From Chitinophagaceae bacterium (lineage in GTDB: Bacteria; Bacteroidota; Bacteroidia; Chitinophagales; Chitinophagaceae), in NCBI GenBank assembly GCA_947504605.1, contig CANNJE010000001.1, positions 38,736-102,735 on the forward strand: a stretch of DNA of 64,000 nt, written 5' to 3'. The translations under genes and the position numbers were made by a program. The notes beneath the pieces are model-generated. The model saw only the letters and a list, made by a program, of their open reading frames with translations, did not search any database and was not told the origin of the DNA. Below, piece by piece: positions 36,960-47,373 of the stretch. How positions within the stretch are numbered: the first letter of the stretch is position 1; each line of letters begins with the position of its first letter.

Positions 36960-38402
36960 CTATGAATTATTATCGGGTTTAGGAGGTTGTTCCTGTTGTT
37001 GGTTACTCCTATTTTGTGGAGGCCTTTGTTGGTTGCCCTGAGGTCCTTGATTTTTATTGCCAGCTTGCCTTTGTGAGCCAGGTTGCTGTCCTCCTTGTTG
37101 TGGAGGTCTTTGCTGTGGCCTATTTCCCTGTTGTGACTGTTGTTGCTGAGGTCCTCTTTGTTGTTGAGGTCTTTGTTGGTTAGGACCTCTTTGATCATTT
37201 GGTCCTCTTTGATCGTTATTTTGTCTGCTTTGTTGTTGTCCTCTTTGTTGTTGAGGCCTGTTGCCCTGTTCTTGACTGCGTTCCTTATCTCTGCGTTTGC
37301 GGGTTGTTTTTTCCAGGCTCTTCAGGCTTATCTGGCCCACGATATCTGCGTATTCGGGTTCTACTTCTTTTGGTTTGCCGGTTACAACTTCGGCAGTTTC
37401 CAATACTTCGGGTTTGATGCCTTCCCGGTTTTGTGCTTTTATTTTTTTAACCATGTCTAGTGCAAGCGGGTATTGCTTATTGCTGTCAGCCATGGTGTAC
37501 CACATCAGGTTGCGGAAAATATCTTTTTTTACCAGAAATGCCCTTCCTTTGGCCGTTTCCAGCATATCTGCATCAGTAGGGAAAAACTGAAGTGCATCCA
37601 TATAAGTATCCAACTCGTAGTTTAGGCAGCATTTAAGTCTGCCGCACTGACCACTTAGTTTTGTTTGGTTGATGCTCAGGTTTTGGTAACGAGCTGCATT
37701 GGTATTTACACTTTTAAAATCGGTAAGCCAAGTACTGCAGCATAATTCACGGCCGCAACTGCCTATACCACCTACTTTTCCAGCCTCTTGCCTTGCCCCA
37801 ATCTGGCGCATTTCTACTTTTACTTTAAACTCCCCTGCGTATAATTTTATTAATTCACGAAAATCTACCCGATCATCTGCTATGTAAAAGAATGTGGCTT
37901 TACGGCCATCGGCCTGTACTTCAACTTCTGCCATCTTTAATTCTAGCTTTAACTGGCGTGCCATGGCACGGCTGCGAATAAGTACTTGTGCTTCCCTTGC
38001 TTTGTTTTCCTTCATTTTAGCAAGGTCAATATCGGTAGCACGGCGCAGAATTTTTTTAATATCAGGGCTGTTCTCGTCTATTTTATGTTTTTTTAACTGG
38101 AGTCTTACGAGTTCACCGGTAAGATTTACCATTCCCACGTCAAAACCATTTACACCTTCGAGTGCAATCATTTCGCCCTTTTCGTAGTAATGAAGGGAGG
38201 TGTTTTTAAAATAATCTTTGCGGCTTCCATTATTAAAGCTCACTTCCACTATGCGGCAACTGCTTTCAGGGTCGCTGAAAGGAAGGTTGGCCAACCAATT
38301 GTGTACATTCATTTTGTTGCAACCACCACTGGAACAATGTCCATGGCTCTGACAACCACCGGGAGCGCCGTCTTTGGCGGTACCACAACTTCCACAACCC
38401 AT
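36960..38402 (-). CDS. PSP1-domain protein (RicT-like) with Cys-rich N-terminus and Q/R/P/N/G-rich tail
   Basis: FFYIADDRVDFRELIKLYAGEFKVKVEMRQIGARQEAGKVGGIGSCGRELCCSTWL; N-terminal MGCGSCGTAKDGAPGGCQSHGHCSSGGC. Confidence 0.9.
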   Translation of the reverse strand: MGCGSCGTAKDGAPGGCQSHGHCSSGGCNKMNVHNWLANLPFSDPESSCRIVEVSFNNGSRKDYFKNTSLHYYEKGEMIALEGVNGFDVGMVNLTGELVRLQLKKHKIDENSPDIKKILRRATDIDLAKMKENKAREAQVLIRSRAMARQLKLELKMAEVEVQADGRKATFFYIADDRVDFRELIKLYAGEFKVKVEMRQIGARQEAGKVGGIGSCGRELCCSTWLTDFKSVNTNAARYQNLSINQTKLSGQCGRLKCCLNYELDTYMDALQFFPTDADMLETAKGRAFLVKKDIFRNLMWYTMADSNKQYPLALDMVKKIKAQNREGIKPEVLETAEVVTGKPKEVEPEYADIVGQISLKSLEKTTRKRRDKERSQEQGNRPQQQRGQQQSRQNNDQRGPNDQRGPNQQRPQQQRGPQQQQSQQGNRPQQRPPQQGGQQPGSQRQAGNKNQGPQGNQQRPPQNRSNQQQEQPPKPDNNS

Positions 38403-38710
38403 ATCTTAAAATTTAAGAGTAGTAAAAAAAAATTTGGGAAATCGGGCAGCAATTGCCGGCCTGTTTAATCACAGGCAGATTGAGCTTCATTGGCGTCGCA
38501 AATTTGTAACGTAGTTTTTATTGACTTTTACCTGGCATGGCAAAAAAGCATCCAAAATTGCTGGATGATTAAATAAAAATATACTTTTCGGCATGTTCAT
38601 AAATGGTATGCCGTACAAGTGAGTGACACAATGATGTTGGGTATTGCTGAATAGGTTTGTTTAATACAATAAAACAAACTTTTGCGCCAACCTGCTCAAA
38701 TCCCATTTCC

Positions 38711-39973
38711 TCATTGTACCAAAATTACTGATTTGTTCGTAATTATATGATACAACTTAATACTGAGTGCATGAAACAGTATTTTCGCATGGGCATTTCT
38801 TTCAATATAATAGATTGCCTGGTCCAATTCGGTCACAATCGCTTCTTGTTGCTCAATACCACAAAGTTTATTAAATCGCAAGGCAAAATCGATTAAAGGA
38901 CTGTTTTCGTTGGAATCAGTTTCTGCTTTTGGAACCCCCATGATACCAATCCGGATGGCTTGTTCTAAGACGTGAATAAAATACTGGAGGAACTGTTTTT
39001 GTTTTTCCCTGCCAATTTTTTGCATTTCTTCAATCCACTTTACCTGTGCCATGGGTCCGGTTTTAACGATGCTGTTTAGCCAGTCTCTTAGTAATTTTTC
39101 CCAGTCGTCTTCCGAATGTGCCAATTGTTGCAGTGCTTCATGATAGTTTCCATCGCTGATGGCGGCTATTTGTGCAGCTTTTTTTAGAGGAACGCCCTCA
39201 TTTAATTCAAGCGCAGCCTCAATATTAAGATTGCTTAATTGAGGAATTTTTATCAATTGTGTACGACTGAGGATAGTAGGCAGGATATGGGCTTCATTTT
39301 CGGCCACAAAAATAAACAGGGTATCAGCTGGCGGCTCCTCAATTAACTTAAGGAGTTTATTGCCCTCTTTGCCTAGCATTTCGGGCATCCACATGATGAG
39401 GATTTTATAGCCTGCCTCAAAACTCTTGAGGCTCATTTTGCGGGTAATATCATTGCACTCGCTGGAGGTAATATTGCCTTGTTTGTTCTCTGCTTCTATA
39501 TGTTGCAACCAATCGTAGCTGTTGCCGTAGGGCTGTTTTTCTAAAAAATCCCTCCATTCTGATATAAAATCTGTGCTTATGGGCTTTTCGCCCTGTTTTT
39601 TTGTAATTACAGGAAATGAAAAGTGAATATCGGGATGAATCAATTTGGCTGCTTTCTGGCAGGAAGCACATTCACCGCAGGCATCATGAATCGTTTCCGG
39701 GTTATTATTTTCTGTTTCTGCCAAGGGGGTGGCGCTTGGCTCTGGATCTCCAAATAAAGAAGGCGCTTCGATTGTTGATTGTTCTTGTACCACAATTTTC
39801 TTTCCGCTCACTTTTTCGCAAACGGTGTATTGTGCCAGAGCTCTGGCAAGAGACAAAGCGCCACTGCCTTCTTTGCCCAGAAACAACAAAGCATGACTTA
39901 GCCTGTTGTGTTGCACCATGTGCATCAAATGTTCTTTAATATCTTTCTGGCCAATGACCTGTGAAAATAACAT
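38711..39973 (-). CDS. holB: DNA polymerase III delta'-like subunit
   Basis: FSQVIGQKDIKEHLMHMVQHNRLSHALLFLGKEGSG, CGECASCQKAAKLIHPDIHF, NKLLKLIEEPPADTLFIFVAE. Confidence 0.9.
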   Translation of the reverse strand: MLFSQVIGQKDIKEHLMHMVQHNRLSHALLFLGKEGSGALSLARALAQYTVCEKVSGKKIVVQEQSTIEAPSLFGDPEPSATPLAETENNNPETIHDACGECASCQKAAKLIHPDIHFSFPVITKKQGEKPISTDFISEWRDFLEKQPYGNSYDWLQHIEAENKQGNITSSECNDITRKMSLKSFEAGYKILIMWMPEMLGKEGNKLLKLIEEPPADTLFIFVAENEAHILPTILSRTQLIKIPQLSNLNIEAALELNEGVPLKKAAQIAAISDGNYHEALQQLAHSEDDWEKLLRDWLNSIVKTGPMAQVKWIEEMQKIGREKQKQFLQYFIHVLEQAIRIGIMGVPKAETDSNENSPLIDFALRFNKLCGIEQQEAIVTELDQAIYYIERNAHAKILFHALSIKLYHIITNKSVILVQ

Positions 39974-39990
39974 AGCTGCAAATTAAAATA

Positions 39991-40024
39991 AAAAAGCCGC
40001 CATAAATGATTGGCGGCTTTTTTT
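39991..40024 (-). terminator. Terminator after the glutathione peroxidase gene
   Basis: AAAAAGCCGCCA...TGGCGGCTTTTT. Confidence 0.85.
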
Positions 40025-40038
40025 AAACAAATATTTTA

Positions 40039-40614
40039 TCAAAGTTTACTTAATATTTCTTCGCTCATGGGTTTAACCTTGCTAGGGAAATGCTCAATCA
40101 TAACACCATTTTCATCAATCAGAAATTTATTAAAATTCCATCCAATTTCTGCGTCAAGTACTCCATTGGCAGCTTTACTGGTTAGCCATTTGTAAATGGG
40201 GGCCATATCATCACCCTTTACCGAAATTTTTGCCGCCATTGGAAAAGTAACACCGTAATTTTTTTCGCAAAAAGCTTTTATTTCTAGAGCAGTTCCTGGT
40301 TCCTGTCCACCAAAATTGTTGGCCGGAAAACCTACAATAACCAGTTTGCCCTTAAATTTTTCATATAAGGCCTGCAATTCTTTATACTGTGGGGTGTAAC
40401 CACATTCAGAAGCGGTATTTACTATTAAAATCTTTTTGCCTTTAAAATCGGCAAAATTGATGGTGCCTTTATCCAGCGATTCTACTTTAAAATCATAAAT
40501 TTTGTTAGATACAGATAGGTCAATGGTAGCGGCTTCTACAGCTTGACTGTTTCCTTGTTTAGGTTGGGCTACGCAACCCAAAAGTAATAATGCAAGTGAA
40601 CTTATTTTTATCAT
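40039..40614 (-). CDS. Glutathione peroxidase family protein, probable lipoprotein
   Basis: NTASECGYTPQYKELQALYEKFKGKLVIVGFPANNFGGQEPG; lipobox LLLLGC. Confidence 0.9.
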   Translation of the reverse strand: MIKISSLALLLLGCVAQPKQGNSQAVEAATIDLSVSNKIYDFKVESLDKGTINFADFKGKKILIVNTASECGYTPQYKELQALYEKFKGKLVIVGFPANNFGGQEPGTALEIKAFCEKNYGVTFPMAAKISVKGDDMAPIYKWLTSKAANGVLDAEIGWNFNKFLIDENGVMIEHFPSKVKPMSEEILSKL

Positions 40615-40707
40615 AGTTTTTATTTTAATAACGTTTAAGAGTGTTGATTGTTTGGAAAGGCAAAAATAAAGCCATTTAATTTTTATTGAATAGCCGGGTT
40701 TTAACAG

Positions 40708-42117
40708 TTACTGTTTTTCGTAACAACCGATATCTGGTAATCCAACGTTTCTATTATTGCCATCAAGGTCGGTTGTTAATGATGTGATGCTTCCTTTATT
40801 TATTCCTGGCGCAGTGGCATTGTTTTTTTGCCTGAAATCGAAATAGCGATTACTTACATCTATACTGTCAAATATAGGGTTCATGTTTTTTATTACTGAA
40901 ATAAAGTTAGTATTGGAAGGATCGTTTAATGTTTTGAATAAACAATTACCTAGGGTAACATTAAAAGGACTGCTGCCTTGTTTGTTTACAATGACTTCAT
41001 TATCTACAAAACCATTGTCCCCCCAGAAAAGACAATTGGTAAAAATGGCTTGTAAGTTATTTGTAGTATTACTATTTCCACCCGCAGCAAAATTTGCTAC
41101 GCCTAAAACCGGCGTTTTATGTAAAATATAATTATTGGAATAAGAAACAACGGTACAATGCGTAAAAGAATAATTGCCACCCAGCTCAATACTAATGTTA
41201 TTGGCGCAATTACTTATTAAAGTATTATTGGCTTGCACACTTGTATTGCTGCAAAGTAAACCGGCATTGTAGGCATTGTCAATAATACATTGTTGCAATA
41301 TTAATTTTGGATTGGCATTGGTAGATGGTTCTAAAACGACAACTGCTTGGTATGCATTTTTTATTTCGGCAAAATTTAAAATATTGTTTTTACTGCTGCT
41401 TCTGAAAAAGATACCAGGCCAGCTTGCAGGGAAATTATTATATGGCTGATCCTGGCGGTCCCCAATAAAACTTACTTTATTATTGACAGTGCCATTTGCC
41501 AATAATGTGCCGTCTATAATTATGGGAGCATCGGCATGTGAAAATACTTTAACTCCTGCATTGATCGTTAAATTTACATCCGTTGCTATTCTTAAAGAGC
41601 CGAGAATTACATAGGGAAGATCATTGCTCCAGGTGGTATTACTTGTTATGATTGAATTTTTAAGAAAATGAGCATTTTGGCCGTACGCTTCTAATTGTAC
41701 CCAGCGTTGGTTATTGTTATAGAGAACAGAAATGCTGTCACTGATGATAAATGGAAGGTTGGATGTTGTAGGGTTGACAGTAACCGACACAAAAACATAA
41801 ATACTGTCATTGGCAGCAATCTCAACATTTTTTAATTCATTGGTTGCTATGCCATTGATGTTTATTTTAAAGGAAGAAGTGTTTCCACCCATTAATTTAA
41901 TAGACGACAATCTTAATTGCTGATCATTTTCATTCACAATTTTAAATGATTGAGAAACAGAGCCAGTGCTTGTAAAAACAGTATCAAATTTTAATGAATC
42001 TATACTAATGCGAAGTCTGGCATCGGGGCTGGTAATAAATGAATCTTTTTTGCAGGAAAACTGAGCAAAGAGCAACAGGCAACTTCCAATAAGCAAAAGG
42101 GTAATTTTTTTCATCAA
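40708..42117 (-). CDS. Right-handed beta-helix/choice-of-anchor-type lipoprotein
   Basis: Signal peptide ending ...AQFSCKKDS; repeated short beta turns; C-terminal DLDGNNRNVGLPDIGCYE. Confidence 0.6.
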   Translation of the reverse strand: MMKKITLLLIGSCLLLFAQFSCKKDSFITSPDARLRISIDSLKFDTVFTSTGSVSQSFKIVNENDQQLRLSSIKLMGGNTSSFKININGIATNELKNVEIAANDSIYVFVSVTVNPTTSNLPFIISDSISVLYNNNQRWVQLEAYGQNAHFLKNSIITSNTTWSNDLPYVILGSLRIATDVNLTINAGVKVFSHADAPIIIDGTLLANGTVNNKVSFIGDRQDQPYNNFPASWPGIFFRSSSKNNILNFAEIKNAYQAVVVLEPSTNANPKLILQQCIIDNAYNAGLLCSNTSVQANNTLISNCANNISIELGGNYSFTHCTVVSYSNNYILHKTPVLGVANFAAGGNSNTTNNLQAIFTNCLFWGDNGFVDNEVIVNKQGSSPFNVTLGNCLFKTLNDPSNTNFISVIKNMNPIFDSIDVSNRYFDFRQKNNATAPGINKGSITSLTTDLDGNNRNVGLPDIGCYEKQ

Positions 42118-42134
42118 AACAAATCTACAATAAA

Positions 42135-42836
42135 CTATTTACTTGCAGTGGCGAGTGTAGTAAAACTGATATTTATTCCAGGTACATTTTGCATACATAC
42201 AGCACATGCTTCCAAAGTAGCCCCTGTTGTAATAACATCATCGACCAATAATATATTTTTTCCCTGAAGTTTAACCGGGTCATTTATTGCAAAACTACCT
42301 TCCACATTTTCCCATCTTTCAGCACGGTGTTTTTTGGTTTGAGTATCCGTATAACGTTTGCGGATTACATTTTTGGCCAGTACGGGAACATTCATAACGT
42401 CTGCCATTCCATTACAGATTATTTCCGACTGGTTAAAGCCACGTTTAAACTCTTTGTCTGCATAAAGTGGTAGGGGGATGAGGTAATCAATATTGCTAAA
42501 CCTACCGCTTTGTAATAAATTTTTACCCATCAGTGCTCCAAGGTACTGGCCTGTTTCTATATTGCCCTTGTATTTAAGCTGGTGAATTAGGTGTTGGATT
42601 AAATGTCCTTTGGAGAAATAAAAAGTACTTGAAGCGGATTTTATGTCAACTCTTCCCCTGAAAATATTTTCTATAGGGTTGTTTTCTATCGTTTCAAATC
42701 CTGTGTAAGGCAAACTGCTGATGCAGCGTAAACAAAGCATACTTTTTTTAGGCAGCAGGTCGCTTCCGCAACCAAGGCAGTTGTGCGGGAAGAAGAGATG
42801 CATGGCGTCTGTGAAAATATTTTTGAGAGAAACCAT
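42135..42836 (-). CDS. comF: ComF family (phosphoribosyltransferase-like) protein
   Basis: FFPHNCLGCGSDLLPKKSMLCLRC and NILLVDDVITTGATLEAC. Confidence 0.9.
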   Translation of the reverse strand: MVSLKNIFTDAMHLFFPHNCLGCGSDLLPKKSMLCLRCISSLPYTGFETIENNPIENIFRGRVDIKSASSTFYFSKGHLIQHLIHQLKYKGNIETGQYLGALMGKNLLQSGRFSNIDYLIPLPLYADKEFKRGFNQSEIICNGMADVMNVPVLAKNVIRKRYTDTQTKKHRAERWENVEGSFAINDPVKLQGKNILLVDDVITTGATLEACAVCMQNVPGINISFTTLATASK

Positions 42837-42855
42837 CTGCGAACATTTCTATGGA

Positions 42856-44232
42856 CTAAAATAAATACTGATACAGCTCTTCTACTTTTCCAAGTGCCAC
42901 TACTTCTATTCCAAATTTTAATTTGCTTAATGATTTTGAATTATACTTGCTAACGATAATTTTCTCGAAACCTAGTTTCTCTGCTTCTGCAATTCGTTGT
43001 TCAATTCTGTTCACGGCTCTTATTTCTCCACTTAATCCTACCTCGCCTGCAAAACAAATAAGTTGTGGCAGGGGTACATCTTCATAACTGCTAAGCAAGG
43101 CACAAACAATAGCAAGATCTATAGAAGGGTCTTCTACTTTTATTCCTCCTGCGATATTGATAAAAACATCTTTTATTCCAAAGTGAAAACCACCTCTTTT
43201 TTCGAGCACAGCGAGTAACAATTGTAAACGGCGCAGATCAAAGCCGCTTACGGTTCTTTGTGGTGTTCCATATACACTTTGGGTAACCAGTGCCTGCGTT
43301 TCAATTAATAAAGGGCGGATACCTTCAATGGTTGCAGCGATGGCAATACCACTAAGTGCATCTTCTTTTTGTGTGATTAGTATTTCGCTTGGATTGTTTA
43401 CGCCCCTCATGCCTTCGCTTGTCATTTCGTAAATACCAAGCTCGGATGTACTGCCAAATCGATTCTTTAAAGTTCTTAAGATTCGGTAAGCATAATGGCG
43501 ATCGCCTTCAAACTGTAACACAGTGTCTACCATATGTTCCAGAATTTTCGGACCTGCAATATTGCCATCTTTGGTGATGTGTCCAATAAGGAATACCGGC
43601 GTGTTAGTTTCTTTTGCATAACGCTGCAACTCTGCAGCAGTTTCTCTAATCTGGCTGATGCTACCGGGCGATGATTCTACAAAGGGAGATTGTAATGTTT
43701 GAATAGAATCAACGATAACCATTTCTGGTTTTAGTTTTTTTACTTCTTGAAAAATCGTTTGTGTATTTGTTTCTGTTAAGAGATAAAAGTTATCGTTGCT
43801 AAAACCTACCCTGTCTGCCCGCATTTTTATTTGCTGTTCGCTTTCTTCTCCACTAATATATAATGTGCGTACATTTTTTAACTGCAAACCTATTTGTAAA
43901 AACAAAGTAGATTTTCCAATGCCTGGTTCTCCAGCTACCAATACAATACTTCCTAAAACAATACCGCCACCCAGTACCCTGTTTAATTCTGCATCGGTTG
44001 TAACGATTCTTTTTTCTTCGGCACTACTTACATCATTTATGGAAACTGTTTTTAATTTGGCGACACCGTTATATTCTTTCCAATCATCCTTAACAGATCC
44101 CTTATCATTTCCTTTTACAATTACTTCTTCCACATAAGTATTCCATTCATTACAACCCGGACATTTACCAATCCATTTTGCACTTTCGTATCCACAGTTC
44201 TGACAAAAAAATGCTGACTTCGTTTTGCTCAT
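42856..44232 (-). CDS. radA: DNA repair protein RadA
   Basis: FFCQNCGYESAKWIGKCPGCNEWNT zinc finger; GEPGIGKSTL; KNRFGSTSELGIYEM (KNRFG motif). Confidence 0.96.
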   Translation of the reverse strand: MSKTKSAFFCQNCGYESAKWIGKCPGCNEWNTYVEEVIVKGNDKGSVKDDWKEYNGVAKLKTVSINDVSSAEEKRIVTTDAELNRVLGGGIVLGSIVLVAGEPGIGKSTLFLQIGLQLKNVRTLYISGEESEQQIKMRADRVGFSNDNFYLLTETNTQTIFQEVKKLKPEMVIVDSIQTLQSPFVESSPGSISQIRETAAELQRYAKETNTPVFLIGHITKDGNIAGPKILEHMVDTVLQFEGDRHYAYRILRTLKNRFGSTSELGIYEMTSEGMRGVNNPSEILITQKEDALSGIAIAATIEGIRPLLIETQALVTQSVYGTPQRTVSGFDLRRLQLLLAVLEKRGGFHFGIKDVFINIAGGIKVEDPSIDLAIVCALLSSYEDVPLPQLICFAGEVGLSGEIRAVNRIEQRIAEAEKLGFEKIIVSKYNSKSLSKLKFGIEVVALGKVEELYQYLF

Positions 44233-44403
44233 ACAGTAAAAGTAATTTGTAATTGCAATATCAAAAAGAATGATTTTTTTTCGAACTAGAGAAGCCGAAT
44301 TTTTTTATTTGTAGTTTGAAAAAAAAGCAAGCTTGATTTTTATTTGTAGAAAAGAAGTGAAATTTAATTTAAGAAAATCAAAAAAATGTGATTGCCGAAA
44401 AGT

Positions 44404-44433
44404 AAAAGGGCCAGACATTTCTGTCGGCCCTTT
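44404..44433. terminator. Terminator-like hairpin between radA and the TonB receptor
   Basis: AAAAGGGCC-AGACA...TGTC-GGCCCTTT. Confidence 0.5.
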
Positions 44434-44593
44434 GTACTTACTAACCCATTAAATTCTGTTGCTAAATTACAAATTGACACCACAATAAAAAATTAATTTT
44501 TAAAATGTTAATAAGTAATGGCCCCTGTTGTAATACAGTTAGAGTGTATTAATAAAATATGCAATCTTATGATATACAGTTAGATATGAATAA

Positions 44594-44608
44594 CCCCCCC
44601 CCTTTTTT
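44594..44608 (+). repeat. C9-T6 homopolymer tract
   Basis: ...AACCCCCCCCCTTTTTTCAGG in the TonB-receptor upstream region. Confidence 0.85.
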
Positions 44609-44633
44609 CAGGCGCTATAACTCGCCATATTAT

Positions 44634-44668
44634 TTTTAATTAATTAAAAAATAATATGGTTTATAATG
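44634..44668. promoter_or_regulatory. Inverted repeat upstream of the TonB receptor
   Basis: CCATATTATTTTTAATTAATTAAAAAATAATATGG, lying just before TATATTTG (44679-44686). Confidence 0.6.
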
Positions 44669-44703
44669 CAAACTACTCTATATTTGAGATAAATTTATAA
44701 AGC

Positions 44704-46962
44704 ATGAAATTTGTCTTCAGTTGGATTTTAACCATGGTTTCTTTTATAGGTTTAGCACAGGTAACCATCAAGGGTAAAATGACAGATACAAAAAATAAAC
44801 CGCTGGCAGGGGGCAGTATATCTATTAAAGATTCTTATGATGGGACAACAACTGACTCGCTGGGAAATTTTTCATTTTTCACTTCAGAAAAGGGTAATTG
44901 GGTGTTGGAAGCCAGCTTGTCGGGCTATAGTTCATATGTTAAAAATATAACAATCGGATCTAAGGGGTTTGAACTAAACATAGTGGTAAAAGAATTAATA
45001 ACAGAGTTGAATGCTGTTGTAATTACCGCCGGTGCATTTGAAGCAGGAGATAAAAAAAAGGGAACAGTTCTTACTCCATTGGATATTGTAACAACGGCAA
45101 GTGCCGATGGCGATATTACAGGGGCTTTAAAAACCCTACCGGGTACACAGCAGGTGGGTGAAACTGGTGGCTTGTTCGTGAGGGGAGGGACAGCTGCTGA
45201 AAGTAAGATCTATATTGATGGCAACCTTGTAAATAATTTTTTTTACAGCAGTCTGCCCGGAATTGCTTCTAGAGGCAGGTTTAACCCCTTCCTCTTTAAA
45301 GGAACTATTTTTAGTGCTGGTGGCTATTCGGCCTTATATGGACAAGCTCTTTCATCAGCTTTGATATTAGAATCTACCGATTTGCCGGAAAAAACGGAAG
45401 CAAATCTGTCGGTAAGTATAATTGGAGTCGGCACAGGAATACAAAAGTTAGCAAAAGACAAAAAATCCTCCTGGGGCATCACTTATAATTTTACTCATTT
45501 GGGCTTAGCTTTTGCGGTTATTAAACAAAAGCAGGATTATTATAAAAACCCTGTTTTTCATGAAGCTGATGCAAATTTCAGAATCAGGACCAAAAGGGGA
45601 GGAATGATAAAATATTATGGATACTGGAGTAGGGGAACAGTTGGGTATAGAACAGCTGATATTGATTCAGTTACTTTGAAAAATGCATTTGAGTTAAACA
45701 ATCTAAATACTTATCAGAATATTAACCTAAAAGAAAATATCGGTATGGGCTGGAAGCTTATTACCGGACTGAGTTTTAGTACCAATAAAGATGATATTGC
45801 CAATGAATTACAGGATGCCGGCAATAATAAACAAAACATAACAAGCCCAGTTGGATATGCTTTTAAAAATTTCAACCTTTTAAGCAAAAGTTATTATGCA
45901 CAGGCAAGATTGGTACTAGAAAAAAAATTGAAGGGTATGAATACCGTTCGTTTTGGTTCTGATTATTTTTATAGTGACGAGAAGGCTACCTATACATTAT
46001 ATACAGGAAGCCAGTACGAAACCAAGCTGAAAGATTATTTGTATGCGGCTTTTGTCGAAACAGATTTTTATATTTCAAAAGATATTGCAGCAAAGCTTGG
46101 TTCAAGATTGGAACATTCTAAGCAGCTAAATGAATGGAATATTGCACCAAGAATTTCATTGGCATATAAGTTTAAAAACAACAGTCAGGCTTCAATTGCT
46201 TATGGTATTTTTTTTCAAACTCCAGAGAGCAAATATCAACCTGCAGCATTTGGTGTTGGTTTTGCAAAAGCTACCCATTATATACTACAATACCAGCGTA
46301 TAAATAATTTTCGAAGTTTTAGGACAGAGTTGTTTTATAAAAAATACAATAACCTTTTTAAAACCGGTATGGATAACTTTGGTAGAGATGTGGCAGTAAA
46401 TAATAGCGGTACAGGTTACGCAAAGGGAATTGAATTTTTTTGGAGAGATAAAAAAACTTTAAAGAATGTAGACTATTGGTTATCCTATTCTTATTTGGAT
46501 ACTAAAAGAGATTATCTGAATTTTCCTGCTTTAATGGCGCCCAATTTTGCGGCTAAACATACGGCATCACTGGTTGTAAAAAAATTCGTTCTGCCATTAA
46601 AAACTGGTTTTAATGCTAGTTATACTTTTGCATCAGGAAGGCCTTACTATAATTTAAAATATGATAATCTGCTGGATAAATATATTGTTGCCGATGCAGG
46701 ATCAACCATAAATTACAATAATCTTGGCTTTAGTATAAATTATTTGCCCAACCTTGGCAAGCAGGGTAAAAAATCATTTATTGTTTGGGTTTTATCTGTT
46801 AGTAATATTTTGGGGCAGAAACAAATTTTTAATTATAATTACGGATCAATTACGGACAACAAACAGCTTGTAGGACCTACTTCCAAAAGATTTGTTTATA
46901 TAGGATGTTTTTTAAGTTTTGGAGTAGATAGAACACAAGATGCAATCAATAACAATCTTTAA
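44704..46962 (+). CDS. TonB-dependent receptor with carboxypeptidase-regulatory-like N-terminal domain
   Basis: VTIKGKMTDTKNKPLAGGSISIKDSYDGTTTDSLGNFSF; plug (GALKTLPGTQQVGETGGLFVRGGTAAESKIYIDG); barrel. Confidence 0.9.
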   Translation: MKFVFSWILTMVSFIGLAQVTIKGKMTDTKNKPLAGGSISIKDSYDGTTTDSLGNFSFFTSEKGNWVLEASLSGYSSYVKNITIGSKGFELNIVVKELITELNAVVITAGAFEAGDKKKGTVLTPLDIVTTASADGDITGALKTLPGTQQVGETGGLFVRGGTAAESKIYIDGNLVNNFFYSSLPGIASRGRFNPFLFKGTIFSAGGYSALYGQALSSALILESTDLPEKTEANLSVSIIGVGTGIQKLAKDKKSSWGITYNFTHLGLAFAVIKQKQDYYKNPVFHEADANFRIRTKRGGMIKYYGYWSRGTVGYRTADIDSVTLKNAFELNNLNTYQNINLKENIGMGWKLITGLSFSTNKDDIANELQDAGNNKQNITSPVGYAFKNFNLLSKSYYAQARLVLEKKLKGMNTVRFGSDYFYSDEKATYTLYTGSQYETKLKDYLYAAFVETDFYISKDIAAKLGSRLEHSKQLNEWNIAPRISLAYKFKNNSQASIAYGIFFQTPESKYQPAAFGVGFAKATHYILQYQRINNFRSFRTELFYKKYNNLFKTGMDNFGRDVAVNNSGTGYAKGIEFFWRDKKTLKNVDYWLSYSYLDTKRDYLNFPALMAPNFAAKHTASLVVKKFVLPLKTGFNASYTFASGRPYYNLKYDNLLDKYIVADAGSTINYNNLGFSINYLPNLGKQGKKSFIVWVLSVSNILGQKQIFNYNYGSITDNKQLVGPTSKRFVYIGCFLSFGVDRTQDAINNNL

Positions 46963-46995
46963 TCACCCTTTTAATTAATCAATAAATTACGCATT

Positions 46996-47325
46996 ATGTC
47001 AAACTATCAGCAACCAACTCCTGAAGGGAAGGATCCTGTATTATGGGAAATTGCACAAAAGAGAGCAAGCTTTAAAAAAAATCTTATTTCTTATGTTATT
47101 GTAAATGCTTTTTTATGGTCTATCTGGTTTTTTACAGGTAACCAACATAGTGGAATTGATATTGGAGAATGGAATACCCGCCATTACCCATGGCCAATAT
47201 GGCCTACATTGGGTTGGGGTATTGGTATTGCCTTTCATTATGCCGGAGCATATATTTTTCCCAAAGCCAACTCGGTAGAAACAGAGTACGAAAAATTAAA
47301 AAATAAAAATGAAAAAAAATCCTGA
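46996..47325 (+). CDS. 2TM-domain protein
   Basis: AQKRASFKKNLISYVIVNAFLWSIWFF...WPIWPTLGWGIGIAFHYAGAY. Confidence 0.8.
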   Translation: MSNYQQPTPEGKDPVLWEIAQKRASFKKNLISYVIVNAFLWSIWFFTGNQHSGIDIGEWNTRHYPWPIWPTLGWGIGIAFHYAGAYIFPKANSVETEYEKLKNKNEKKS

Positions 47326-47373
47326 TTATAAATCGGGGTCAAATTGAAATTATTAAAAATAAAAAAATAAGAA

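Noticed and set aside
36960-37300. Low-complexity GTTGTTG/CTCTTTGTTG stretch and plus-strand ORFs 37140-37460, 37199-37417 and 37297-37590
   Set aside because: Antisense shadows of the Q/R/G-rich tail of the RicT-like protein; no independent coding signal.
38403-38710. About 300-nt gap between ricT and holB as a hidden small gene
   Set aside because: No convincing ORF or RNA fold seen by eye; only weak local inverted repeats.
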